A stretch of 64,000 nt of DNA. Source: Bigelowiella natans CCMP2755. Its lineage: Eukaryota; Cercozoa; Chlorarachniophyceae. Below the pieces are notes generated by a model. That model saw nothing but the letters and a program-made list of their open reading frames with translations, was not told where the DNA came from and made no database searches. The stretch covers positions 32,501-96,500 of the forward strand of contig ADNK01000489.1 in the NCBI GenBank assembly GCA_000320545.1. Direction: 5' to 3'. The position numbers were made by a program, and so were the translations under genes. Shown one piece after another: positions 1 to 11,500 of this stretch (its first letter is position 1; each line of letters starts with the position of its first letter).

Positions 1-1683
1 TTGAACCACCGAATATTGGTGAAAGTGCTAATGAAAAAAAATAAAATAAGTACTTACTCTATATCTTCTATGGATCGCTCAGGTTGACAAGACCTTCTTG
101 AAGATACTGCAAGCCCAGGCAAAGCAGGATACTATCCTCGGCATGTTTTTCAGTTCGTTCATGAAACCCTCATCAAAGGTCAATTGTATCTCTAACTCGT
201 GTCCCGAAGTAAGTAGGCTGCGATGCCTCGAGACGTCGAACACCCAATAATAATAATGCCATCGTTGGGATTGTTGCAGGTGGTCACAAGCGTCAAAGTA
301 GCCCAGGACCCCGACCTGCTTAGCGACTCCTGCAGATTGTTGAAGTGGATGAAAACCTTCCGGAAGCACTCTGGAAACTAGCGTCATAATCTAGATTTTG
401 CGAACTGGCAGTTGCGTCTGCACGATTGCGAAACGATAAATTATCCACCCGACATGTTGTGCAACATGCTACCAAAATTATTATTAGCACCGCGTCGTTA
501 CTTGTGTCGCGATGCCTAGACACTTTCCCATCGATCTATCAGCAACATCAGTTCCTAAATCTAATGAGATACATTATGTAAGAGTTATAAATTTTAGTCG
601 TACCATGACATTAAAAATTCTAAAAACTCGATGTTTCGCTGGACTCGATGTTTCGCTGGACTCGATGTTTCTCTATCATAGCTACGTCTAGATATACACA
701 AACATATATTTGTGTCACATTTGCTACGATGCATGGCTGCCTGAAAGCTCTCAAGCGACGACATGCTTTTTAGCATAACAGCCGCGATACTTTGCATCAT
801 TGCAGGCATCGGGCATGTTTTTCTAGCAGCCTATATATACACAGATGTGCTGCTTGGATTATTGCATGCCGTAAAGTAGCAACATACCTATCTAGATCAG
901 CAAATCGCCCAGCATAGCCACAGCCAGGTCATGCGCGCGCGCATCCATTGTGTAGCTAACTAAGTCGCACATCTTCACATGATCGATGCGTGGAAATCGC
1001 ATCAGTATGATCTGCGTGTACGCGTGCAGGATCGCGCAGCTGGTATGCGCTGTGCGTGTATCGTAGCAGCATCACTAGCTAGAAATGACTAGCCATTCGC
1101 GCAAGCGTAGCTATAATGATAAGGGCGGACACCTGTCGCTATCTATGCTAGCTATCTAGCTATGCATATCATAGCGGAGATCGACAGATTCAACATTAGC
1201 GCTGTAGCCGCTGCATTGACTAGTATTGCACAGCTACATAGGGATGATCATTGAACAAATTTAATTGATTGATTACATCTGTCTTACATGTGTGTATACG
1301 TACCATTGAAAAACTTCAATTATTACACCCGCCCCATACATGTGTGTACGTGGCGTGGTATGGGACGCATCGCGCCTCATCCTACAAATGCGATCGCGAG
1401 AGGCATTGATCATTGGCTACCCAACAGGCGCAAAATGCTTGAATTGATTGCGTAGCCGGGCTAGATCTCATGCATCGTATCCGTGGCGTAATAATAAGTA
1501 CTCTATGCTATCGACTGATAGTTACTGAACGTCGTACTGGCCTTCGGCACAGATATATTTAAGACTTTGAAGACTGCAACACACAGCGGGTGAGTTAGAG
1601 ATCCTCATGCCAACCAGGCTAGGACGCCATGACTAGATACGACAGCTAGGTGAAATACAAGATAGTCTTTGTGAACGGGAATC
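1..1683. other. intergenic region, no supported gene
   Basis: No reading frame here has recognisable similarity or a convincing exon structure. The minus-strand frame around 79-387 reads protein-like near its end but has no credible acceptor, and the only neighbouring donor/acceptor pair would give an intron of about 30 bp. The stretch 840-1560 is rich in short palindromic words (TAGCTA, GCTAGC, GCATGC) typical of the non-coding DNA in this window. One copy of a dispersed repeat lies at 1198-1285 (listed separately). Confidence 0.6.
1198..1285 (+). repeat. dispersed copy of the LINE 3'-tail repeat
   Basis: The copy begins with the core AGCGCTGTAGCCGCTGCATT and runs through an AGCTACAT.GGATGA block to a TTACATCTGTCTTACAT end. 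It matches, on the plus strand, the 3' end of the LINE-type element at 29.7 kb read in its sense direction. This copy has a roughly 10-bp internal insertion (ACTAGTATTG) between the two halves of the core. It is interpreted as a 5'-truncated LINE copy or a SINE that borrowed the LINE tail. Confidence 0.65.
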
Positions 1684-2661
1684 TCATTGAATATCCATAA
1701 TCAACGAGAAGCGGTCGGTCTTCATATCTTGTGTCCTGTGCCAAACGTCTTCCATGAAAAATAAAGCATCTCCAGGATCCATTGCGATGGTACACGCTAA
1801 TTGGTCTAAGCCATGATACCTGTGTATTGTGCCAACATGACTGTACAGCCTTGAACGCAATGGCCCCATTGTCATTGCATTTACGTCCATTCGTCTCTGG
1901 AATTTGTAAAAGTTCTTTCGGGGAATGAGCATGAGGTTTGTGTGTCCACGCATGGTGCCATTCCTCGTGTCCTTATCAACCATTATGAACATTTTGTGAT
2001 ATCGTCCACCATCAGGGCTCGGGCCGTCGGTATGCCAATCATGAAAACCGCTGTGGATCGGTAGGTTTAGGCTCTGGGTGAGAAAACTTTTGAATTGAGA
2101 TATAGCACGAGGTATACCAAACATTGTTGTCCCCATCACAAATTCCCATTGCCCTTTGAACAGGCTCCATGGCCACGGCCAGCCATTAATAGCGATAAAC
2201 TCCGACCCCTTCGCTCTCATTTTACCCCAGCGGTCAAGCTTCAGCTTCCTCATTATGCCCTTCTTTCGCCAGATTCGAAAGTTCTGGTACAGTTTATGTA
2301 AGGTCTTAGGCCACATCTCCATCATCTTTTCCTCCCATAGCATGCATTCGTGTGGCTGCGTGTCCGAAGCCCCGCAAAGATAACGGGTTGGCAGGGGAAT
2401 GGAGGAGACAAAGTTGAGCATGACCTGTCGCTCTTTCTCGGAAACAAAACCCTTATAAAGGATGAACCCGTTATCAAGTAAGAATTCGAGGCTAGTGTAG
2501 TTTTCTGGCTTGCATTCAGAGAGTCGAGCTTCCTCAAGAACGGGGTCTACAACCGGAAATTTGCCATAATGCTGACTCCACGCCTGTTGCAAGATCGCAA
2601 TCGCTATGGCTACCCCTACTATCCACACCCGACATGCACAATAATGCCCGTCCTTTTGCAT
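1684..2661 (-). CDS. 2-oxoglutarate/Fe(II)-dependent dioxygenase-like protein, membrane-anchored
   Basis: A single exon encodes 325 residues from an ATG at 2661 to a TGA at 1684. Residues 10-27 (WIVGVAIAIAIL region) form a hydrophobic segment that could be a signal peptide or type II anchor, suggesting action in the secretory pathway. The catalytic core shows an HxD iron-binding pair at H210/D212 (HDWHTDG), a distal histidine at H308 (DVWHRT) and a downstream arginine at R317 (DRFSLI) placed to bind 2-oxoglutarate. This order is that of the cupin-fold 2OG-Fe(II) oxygenases, including phytanoyl-CoA-dioxygenase-like and prolyl-hydroxylase-like enzymes. The region between residues 95 and 200 is unusual and rich in Trp and Lys. 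The substrate cannot be told from sequence. It is transcribed divergently from the small gene and SF3B1 to its right. Confidence 0.7.
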   Translation of the reverse strand: MQKDGHYCACRVWIVGVAIAIAILQQAWSQHYGKFPVVDPVLEEARLSECKPENYTSLEFLLDNGFILYKGFVSEKERQVMLNFVSSIPLPTRYLCGASDTQPHECMLWEEKMMEMWPKTLHKLYQNFRIWRKKGIMRKLKLDRWGKMRAKGSEFIAINGWPWPWSLFKGQWEFVMGTTMFGIPRAISQFKSFLTQSLNLPIHSGFHDWHTDGPSPDGGRYHKMFIMVDKDTRNGTMRGHTNLMLIPRKNFYKFQRRMDVNAMTMGPLRSRLYSHVGTIHRYHGLDQLACTIAMDPGDALFFMEDVWHRTQDMKTDRFSLIMDIQ

Positions 2662-2836
2662 TACTCCACTATTCTGGTATTGGCTCTAGTAAACTCGTAC
2701 TCAGTAGATGGTAGGGGCGAGATTCATGTTGACTTTTCACTTTTCAAAATATACAAAACGTTCAAATGGCAAAGTACAAATCGAAGTTTTAGGCTGTATT
2801 TATTGACCTGAATCTCGTCTTCAATTCAGGAAAATC

Positions 2837-3611
2837 ATGCACAAACTTGTAGAACTCTCTGGAGCGCTACGAGCTGTACTTGGATTAGAAGTATCTCGCA
2901 GAAACAACATCCTAAAATCCAGTAATGCTCTTCTCGGCACGACAAAATGTAGTGGCGAATTTTTAAAAGGCGATCTTGTACGCCATTGCGCAAATCAGCA
3001 AGGTTCGACTTGCGACATAGTATGCCCTTGGTGCCGATTGATTTTCAACTTATTTCAATATATTGTCTGTCGTATATACCAAATATAAGATAATTATATA
3101 CCAATGTCGTACCCAGTGACTCATTATTAGTCTTCTTTGGGTTTGGTTAGATTCATATCCAGTGTTGATTCTCCACGAACTTGAATCCCTTTTATTTTAA
3201 GATAACGTCAAATAAAAACCCTATAAATTCATATAAATTCATTGAATTTCTGCTTTGTTTTCCAGCTGTTTGAGAAGTACTGCGCTGACAGTCTAGAAAG
3301 TGTGCGCGAGGAGGGAGGATCACGAAGCGTGAAGATTGAGAAAACCCAGAGGATTCCTCCAAACGCCCACACTCTCCTCTTGCACGTAATTCTCATTAGA
3401 CTATTCAGAGCTTTGAATCATCATTTTTGTAACCCCCCCCAAAAATTCTAATCTCAAACATCATTGTTTTGTTTCGCGGTTAGCGGAGTCATTTCAAAAC
3501 AATATTTTTTTCCTGCAGAAGGGGACCCTGGAAGAGAAGAGAAAACAAGATATAATAGGGAGATACACAAAAATAAGTGTACATAGAGGAGGAGGAAAGT
3601 ATGTCGGATAA
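2837..3611 (+). CDS. possible small three-exon gene, unknown function
   Basis: Proposed exons are 2837-2977, 3266-3385 and 3519-3611, all phase 0, giving 117 residues. The middle exon (LFEKYCADSLESVREE...) follows a good acceptor (TTTGTTTTCCAG) and ends at CAC|GTAATT. The third exon follows TTTTTTTCCTGCAG and ends with TAA at 3609-3611. That stop lies 8 bases inside the SF3B1 coding start at 3601, so the two genes would overlap by 11 bp in different frames. No known domain is recognised. The first exon's donor (CTT|GTACGC) is weak, and 2837 is simply the first ATG of that frame. The alternative is that these segments are spliced 5'-untranslated exons of SF3B1. Confidence 0.3.
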
Positions 3612-6600
3612 AAACAAGGACGATCAGCTCGTGCGTGGGATCTCCACCACAGATTCTGTAGACCCTATTTTTAACAAGACACCGAAAGCGAACTACATGC
3701 AGGTCATTGAGGATGAACCGGAAGAAAATGGTGTTAAAAAGTCATCTCGTGTTTCATCTTATGCTGCGAAGAATGCAGCGTTGGCTGACACAAAGGGACC
3801 TGAGGTAGATCCTTTCGAGGAGCATCGGGCGTCCAGGGTTTCCGATCGTGATGATGATTACAAAAAACAACGGCTTAATCGGGCTGATCTTTCTCCAGAA
3901 CGGGTTGATCCTTTTGCAGAGAGTGGAAGCGGGGGTGCACAAGCAGAAAAAAGGGGTTACGCAGCTATTATGAAAGAGAGGGAGTTGGAGAGGGAGGAGA
4001 AACGCGTTATGAGGGCAATTGAAGAAAAGGAGAAAGAAGCGAAGGAAGCAAAAGCAGCAGGAAAGCGAAAACGATGGGACTCCTCTGAAGCAACTCCAGC
4101 TGGGCCCAAGAAATCGAAGTGGGATGCTGGTAGGACCCAATCTTCATTATTGGAATGATTCAGTTGATCATGTAATAATTTGCATTTTCAGATGTTACGC
4201 CAGCACGGACTCCAGCTCCTGAGACTCCTGCTAACGGTAGTGGGAGTAAATGGGATGCAACCCCAGGTCGTACTCCGTCGACAAGCGCCGCTGGAAGGTG
4301 GGACGCGACACCTGCGCGTACGCCCTCCGCTAAGAAGAGATGGGATGCGACTCCAGGTCGCACACCTTCGAGTGGATCCAATAAGAGATGGGATGCGACG
4401 CCAGGACGCACTCCCTCCGGTAGCACATCTCGCTGGGACTCAACTCCTGCAAGGACGCCATCTGGAACTGCAAAGCGGTGGGATGCGACACCCGGCAGAA
4501 CCCCATCCGGGGGATCTTCAAAGCGATGGGATTCCACACCAGCCCGAACGCCAGCAGGCGGCGTGACACCTGCAGGAAAGAAAAGCCGATGGGATGCGAC
4601 CCCCTCAATGACACCAGCAGGGACTCCAGCTGGAGGGTTTGGGATGACACCAGGAGGTGCAACACCGGGCGGGAAGAAGTCACGATGGGATGAGACCCCG
4701 AATATCGCGAATCAGACACCACGAACTCCAGGAATGACTCCGGGTCAAACACCCGTGGGTCCAATCAACATGCCTACGCCTGTTCCTATGACACCCGAAT
4801 TGTTCCAAAACATCAGGATTCAGAAGGAGCTTGATGCGAGGAACCGTCCACTAACAGACGAGGAGCTTGATGAGATGCTCCCAAAAGATGGATACATCAT
4901 CATGAAGCCGCCGGAGAGCTATAAGCCTATTAGGACTCCTTCGCGTAGGCTCATGATGACCCCAACTCCAATGGGAGCACTTGCTTATCAGATGCCTGAA
5001 GAGGAAGCCCAGAAGTTCGATATGCCACCTGCCCCTGCAGATTTACCCTTCTCAAAACCAGAAGATTATGAAAATTTCCAGAAGCTTCTCGAGGATGTAG
5101 ACGAGGATACTCTCTCACCTGCAGAACAGAATGAGCGCAAGATTATGAAGCTCCTCCTTAAAGTGAAGAATGGGACGCCTCCTCAGAGAAAAACTGCCTT
5201 GCGTCACCTCACGCAAAAGGCTCGTCAGCTCGGTGCAGGCCCTCTATTCAACCAGATCCTGCCACTTTTAATGTCGCCAACTCTGGAAGATCAAGAGCGT
5301 CACTTGCTTGTGAAAGTAATCGACCGAGTTCTTTATAAGTTAGATGATTTAGTTCGTCCCTACGTTCATAAAATCTTGGTTGTCATCGAACCACTGTTGA
5401 TCGACGAAGATTATTATGCACGTGTAGAGGGTCGTGAAATTGTCTCCAACCTTGCCAAGGCTGCTGGTCTGGCAACGATGATTGCTGTCATGAGGCCTGA
5501 TATAGATAATGTAGATGAATACGTCCGTAACACAACCGCCCGAGCATTCGCCGTAGTGGCATCTGCCCTCGGAATCCACTCCTTGCTACCGTTCCTAAAA
5601 GCAGTCTGCCAGAGTAAAAAGTCTTGGCAGGCCCGTCACACTGGTATCAAGATTATTCAACAAATAGCAATCCTGATGGGTTGCGCAATCTTGCCCCACC
5701 TTCGCGCTCTGGTGCAGATCATTGAGCACGGTCTTCAAGACGAGCAATCCAAAGTTCGCACGATCACCGCCCTTGCGCTCGCAGCACTAGCAGAGGCAGC
5801 ATGCCCCTACGGAATTGAATCCTTTGACTCAGTCCTGCGTCCCCTTTGGAAAGGTATCAAAACGCACAGAGGGAAGACCCTCGCTGCGTTCCTCAAGGCG
5901 ATTGGTTACGTCATTCCTCTTATGGACTCTAACTATGCCAACTACTACACCAAGGAGGTGATGGGAGTTCTCATTCGTGAGTTCAGCACCGCAGACGAGG
6001 AAATGAAGAAAATTGTATTGAAGGTCGTGAAGCAGTGTGTTGCAACCGACGGCGTGGAAGCGGAATATGTGAAGAAAGAAGTCCTTCCAGAATTCTCCCG
6101 ACACTTCTGGGTCCGCCGCATGGCGTTGGAGAGGAGGAATTATCAGCAGCTAGTGGAAACCACAGTCGAAATAGCGAATAAGGTGGGAGGGGCGACAATC
6201 GTCGGAAAGGTCGTAGATGAGCTCAAAGATGAATCGGAGCCGTTTAGAAAAATGACTATGGAAACTGTGGAGAAGATTCTTACAGAGAATGGCGCAGCAG
6301 ACATTGACCAAAAACTGGAAGAAAAGCTTATTGACGGTATCCTCTACGCCTTCCAAGAACAAACCAGCGACGATTATAAGGTTATGCTCAATGGATTTGG
6401 GGCGGTCGTAAATGCTCTCGGAAAACGGGCCAAGCTATATCTCCCTCAGGTGTGTGGAATTATCAAATGGCGTTTGAATAACAAAGCCGCTCGAGTGCGT
6501 CAACAAGCCGCAGACCTCATTTCACGGATTGCAGTTGTGATGAAAACATGCGGTGAGGAACAATTGATGGGACACTTGGGTGTAGTCCTGTACGAATATC

Positions 6601-7568
6601 TAGGAGAGGAATACCCTGAGGTCCTTGGTTCCATTCTCGGCGCCTTGAAAGCCATTGTTAACGTGATAGGTATGGAAAAAATGACACCGCCGATAAAAGA
6701 CCTCCTCCCTCGACTCACCCCTGTGCTGAAAAATCGCCACGAGAAAGTACAGGAGAACTGTATTGACCTCGTCGGACGTATTGCTGACAGAGGAGCAGAG
6801 TACGTAGCAGCGAAGGAGTGGATGCGGATATGTTTCGAGCTTCTTGAGATGCTTAAAGCTCACAAGAAGGCGATTCGTCGTGCGACTGTAAACACCTTTG
6901 GATACATTGCGAAAGCAGTGGGGCCTCAGGATGTGCTCGCGACGCTTTTGAACAACCTCAAGGTGCAAGAACGACAAAATCGTGTGTGCACAACAGTAGC
7001 TATTGCAATCGTAGCTGAGACATGTTCCCCGTTCACGGTTCTGCCTGCACTGATGAACGAATACCGGGTACCAGAGCTCAACGTACAAAACGGAGTCCTC
7101 AAAGCTCTTTCGTTCCTCTTTGAATACATCGGTGAGATGGGCAAGGACTACGTATATGCAGTCACTTATTTACTCGAGGATGCCCTCATGGATCGAGATT
7201 TGGTGCACAGACAGACAGCGTGCTGCGTGGTCAAGCACATGTCCCTCGGTGTTGCTGGTCTTGGAAGGGAAGACGCAATGCAGCACCTTCTTAATTTCGT
7301 CTGGCCTAACATCTTTGAGACCTCTCCTCACGTTATAAACGCCGTGCTCGAAGCTATCGAGGGGATATCAGTGGCGCTCGGTCCAACCACGATTCTCCAA
7401 TACTTGTTGCAAGGCCTATATCATCCAGCTCGTAAAGTCCGGCAAATTTATTGGAAGATTTACAATACACTGTACATCAGATATCAAGATGCCCTCATTC
7501 CGACCCTCCCTCGGGTTACAGATGACAAAGAAAACAACTACCGTCGCTGGGAACTCGAGTACTTCTAG
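3601..7568 (+). CDS. SF3B1: splicing factor 3B subunit 1 (SF3b155)
   Basis: Two exons, 3601-4129 and 4192-7568, flank a 62-bp GT-AG intron (4130-4191, ending ATTTTCAG). The join restores the frame (GCT G|AT GTT ACG) and gives 1,301 residues, about the length of the animal protein. SF3B1 is the HEAT-repeat scaffold of the U2 snRNP SF3b complex that clamps the branch-site helix in the nucleus. The N-terminal part holds the family's U2AF-binding RWD-TP motifs, here a tandem run of [10 protein letters not shown]-like units after the intron. The C-terminal two thirds are the HEAT superhelix, extremely conserved, including the stretches [10 protein letters not shown] and DEQSKVRT that contain positions mutated in human disease. 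ATG 3601 was chosen because the in-frame upstream codon at 3577 is GTG. Identification is secure. Confidence 0.98.
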
Positions 7569-8155
7569 ATAGCCTCAAGTTGCTTGACAGTAGTTGCCGA
7601 GACAATGACACTGCATGTGGATGTGAACCTAAAAATGTATTCATGTGATAAACAAATGATAACTTCATCCTAATTTGATACGTTTTTAAATGCATTTCCG
7701 CAGTTACGTGCGAGAAATTGCCGTACACTAGTACATGTAGCATCTAGTGATGTGTGATGTGCGAACATTGCAGCCATGATGCTACTAAATTAAAAAATTG
7801 AACTAAGCGATGATGCAAGTGTGGCATTGCATCTCGCATGCTAGCATGTCTGACACGCTGCACCCCAGCGAGTGCGTCAGCAATGTGATGGATCCATGGC
7901 ATCCATGCTAGCATGCAGAAGATGTGTTCGCATTCAATCTAGCTAGCATCACATTGCGATCGATCATTGATGACGCGTTTGCATGCTAGCATGTGCAAAA
8001 CTGTGAAACACAGCTAGGATCACCAGATCACCTTTGAACAAATCCAGAAATTCAAGTGATCATTGATCACATCCGTCCGCCCACAGCTGCTAGCTAGCTG
8101 GTTGGTCAGCGCCAGCTAGCCAGAGCGCAGCGTGAGTGCATCGTTCCACACGCCG
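7569..8155. other. intergenic region between SF3B1 and the LTR element
   Basis: This is the SF3B1 3' flank. No coding signal is seen. From about 7800 onward it is dominated by words such as GCTAGCATG, TAGCTAGC and ATCGATCATTGATC. The retrotransposon has inserted into this kind of DNA. Confidence 0.6.
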
Positions 8156-8159
8156 ACGG

Positions 8160-8486
8160 TGTTGCGCGTAAGGTGTTCACAGGCCGAGGCGCTACGTGCA
8201 CAAGTAGGCAGGGGGGGGGGAAAGGCACGTTTGCTTCCTTTTGAAGAGTTGTGTTTATTTTTATTAAAGATTATATTTTTATTAAATCGTGCACTGCGTA
8301 ATCATTCGCGAAGCTTTCGCGAATGCCGCCGCACGTGGGGCAGCACACTTCCGGTGTGCTGCCATGAGTCCCGCCGGAACCCACGTGCCTATGCTGTATT
8401 AATATCTACGTTATCTATATTCTATATCCGCGACAACCCCTTTGTTGTCGCACGTGACTTGTGCCCGCGTAGTGGTACGCGCTACA
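8160..8486 (-). repeat. 3' LTR of the Ty3/gypsy-type element
   Basis: 327 bp, lying after the gag-pol stop in the element's orientation. It holds three CACGTG hexamers (8332, 8382, 8451) and three inverted repeats. The arms are 8303-8312/8316-8325, 8339-8348/8354-8363 and 8430-8437/8444-8451, and an outer pair 8331-8339/8380-8388 encloses the second. An AATAAA on the minus strand (plus-strand TTTATT near 8245) may serve as poly(A) signal. Confidence 0.93.
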
Positions 8487-8496
8487 CCTCCCCCAA
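8487..8496 (-). other. polypurine tract candidate
   Basis: On the element strand this reads TTGGGGGAGG and directly abuts the TGTAGC start of the 3' LTR, the expected place for the plus-strand DNA primer. Position and composition support it; function is inferred. Confidence 0.75.
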
Positions 8497-8537
8497 GTCA
8501 CGTTGCTCCTTCCTTCCTTCCTTATTCCCTTAGACCT

Positions 8538-11500
8538 TCATCGCTTTCGGAACTTCACCAACCACCAGGTAATAGATTCCTCTCTAACCTTATCTCCTTT
8601 GTCGCTTACCCAGAACTCACCTTCGTCCTTAGGTTCGTGTCCATACCAGCCCTCTGCATCAAGGTCCCCCAGGACCTTATACCAGTGCTCAAAGGGTAAG
8701 TCGGGAACAGCTAGGTAGAGTAGCTGATATTTTCCGTCCTTTATTTTCATAGCTACCCTCTCCATATTTCGTAATCCAGGGTAGCCTAGATAGACAATCT
8801 TCATGCGCCAATCGTCGTTCACCCTGACCTTATTGTTTCCATATTCCACATCGAACTTAGGTCGGGGTCCTAAACAAGGCATTGCTCGCTCCCACACAGT
8901 AGGGTTTACTTTAACATCCTCTAGGAGCTTCTCACCGATATCATAATTCTTTAGGTGACTGATGTGGCGCAAGGTGACCCTGTTCCCATCATAGATGTAG
9001 TACTGCTTCCTCCCCTTCCTCTCGGTAACCTTTGCAACGCCACCCCAGAAGGGGTCTTGTTTATTTCTCGATCTCAGATTTACCTTGGCCCTAACATACT
9101 GTCCTTCCTTTAGAACTCGGCCATCGTACGGGACCTTCTCGTCTTCGCTCTCGGTATCGTCGTCGTTGTCGTCGCCTTCTTCCCTCTCCTTATCCTTGAT
9201 ACCTCCCCCAGACGTGAAGGTGTCGTTTACTAACCCTTGTATCTTGTCTGGTGTGGTGCTATTTATCCTGCTTAGGTTGGCCAAGGTGCGGTGGAGTCGC
9301 TCTACCTTGGAGTTGGACTGGGCATAGTATACAGGTGAGGCATCAATATTAGGGTGTGGTAGCTGTAGAAGAGAGGTCTCATTATCCACATGTAACTTCT
9401 TTGGTATCTTGTTTATGCTAACTTCATCAGGGATAGCCTGGAGCTCAGACTCCCAGGTACGGTAGCAGTTAGTAAGCCTCTGCTTATATAAGCCTTTGTT
9501 CTTCTTAGCAACGTTGACCTTGATAATCTTTTTAACCCAGCACTTTCCAGTGGCCACATCAACGAAGGTAAGGTAGTGATAGCCATCGTACTTATAAACA
9601 TCAATTTGCACGATATCTAAGAAGTTCCTTGCTTTGATTTTCTTAGATGCACGGCTCTTGCTGGACTCCTTGGTGGCGACGCCTGCCGCCTTCAAGCTGG
9701 AGCACCTGCAGCCACGCAGGTATGTCCTTATCTCTTTTAGCTTGTAGGGCCAGTAGTAATGGTAGAGTAGAGCAGTGATATGGTTTTCTCCTACGTGTGC
9801 AGGTCCATGGGCGGTAAAGAGAAGGGCTCCCCTGGTCCGCCGTGGCACGTAGGTACGCCTAACATTATTAGTGTATACATATATCCTATCACTAAGTACC
9901 TCATGCTTGTGTTTGTATTTATCCAGGTGTTCTTGAAGGTGCTGGAGCTCCTCTGGCTCAGGCAGGAAGTCGCCGTCCTCGAAGGTAATCGCGTTAACCA
10001 TAGGGGTGACCTGGGTAGGGACTTTCTTTTCGAACAGCCTGCTGAAATAGTCAGCAAGCTGCTTGTCTCCTGGTGCGTAGACCACTGTCCTCTTGTCCCT
10101 AAACTCTTCCGTGTCCGCCCTCATAGCTGCATACTCATCGTTAGGCGCTTCGAGCTTGCGGTCGATGCCTAGGAGGGGCTTGTGGTCAGTCATTAAGGTG
10201 AAGCTGGGCACCGACAGCAGGTAGTATCTTAGTTTCCTCTGCGCCTCAGTCATGGCTTTATACTCTCCTTTTGTAGGGCTGTACTTGGCCTCAGCTGCTG
10301 TGCAGGCCCTGCCCCACACCCGTATGATCTGCTGGTCTTGGGTAAGTACAGCAGCCATACCTAGCTTAGACCAGTCTGTCCATAGGGTAGCTGGTCTAGT
10401 AGTGTCTAGCTTAGCATTCAATAGGGTGTTGCTGCATAACTTTATTAGGTTATCGAAGTGGGCATCAAGGCCAGCCTTGGCCCACACCTTAGCGAAGCTG
10501 AGGCCTACAGAGTTCTCCTTCCGGTAAGCAGTAGTAAAAGCAGCTGCAGTCCTAGCGTAGGTAGGGGAGAACCTACGTAGTATCCAAGCTGCAGTCTGCA
10601 AGAATGACTTTAACTCCTTTGCATTCTTAGGTTTAGGGGCTTGCTGTAGTGCTGCTACTTTCTCGGGGTTTGGGGTGATGCGGCCTTGCTCCAGGTAATA
10701 TCCACACCACTTGATTCTTGTAGCTAGGAATGTACACTTCTGCAGTCTAATAGTAAAACCGAAGTGTGCAAACCTAATAAATATATTTTCCAGGAGGAAG
10801 ATCTGAGCGACGACTGTGTTGGTACATATTATGTCATCATCCACATACACAAACACAAACACCCACAACACAGACGCCATCCCATCATGTGTGTATGCCC
10901 TGTAGTTCTGACTACTGAACGCATCCCCTGATATGCTTAGGCCGTAAGGGAATACGACGAAGTGCCACTTCCTGTGCCTGCTGGAGAACGCGGTAATGGG
11001 GCGGGAGGTTTTGTGGATGGGTGTCTGCATGTATGATTCATTTTTATCTAGGGAAGAGTAGTATTTGTATCCTATGACGTGTTCAATAACGTCATCTATC
11101 CTTGGTGTAGGTGTCTGGATCCTCTTTATTACTCGGTTGTGGCGGATGAAGTTGTGCGCCAGGCGGAAGAAAGGGTAAGTAGGTTTCTTAGCTAGCACAT
11201 GTCTCACGTTCCATGGTGAGTTGCTTGGCTCTATCTTCCCTTCCTTTGCCCATTCATTGATCTGCCACTCTATCTTTTCCCAGTCCGCTTCCGGTCGCCT
11301 ATGTTCTGGGTCATTGATGATGCACTCTTCGTATCCCTTCTTTAGCTCGATCTTTACTGGGGTAAGCTTGCTGGAGGGCTTCGTCGTCGGCTTGGTGATG
11401 TCAGAGTACTTCTCGTTTAATATTTTATTAATGTACTTTTTGCCTTTGTCGATATCCCAATCATCAGCTGGGGGGGTCTTGTCCAGTAGCTCCGTTATCT

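Noticed and set aside
79-387. Possible terminal exon of a minus-strand gene at the left edge
   Set aside because: The end of the frame reads protein-like, but no acceptor fits, and the nearest donor/acceptor pair (57/28) would make an implausible intron of about 30 bp.
8132-8533. Open frame through the 3' LTR on the plus strand (and its twin at 13534-13890)
   Set aside because: Both are translations of the LTR sequence itself in the antisense direction.
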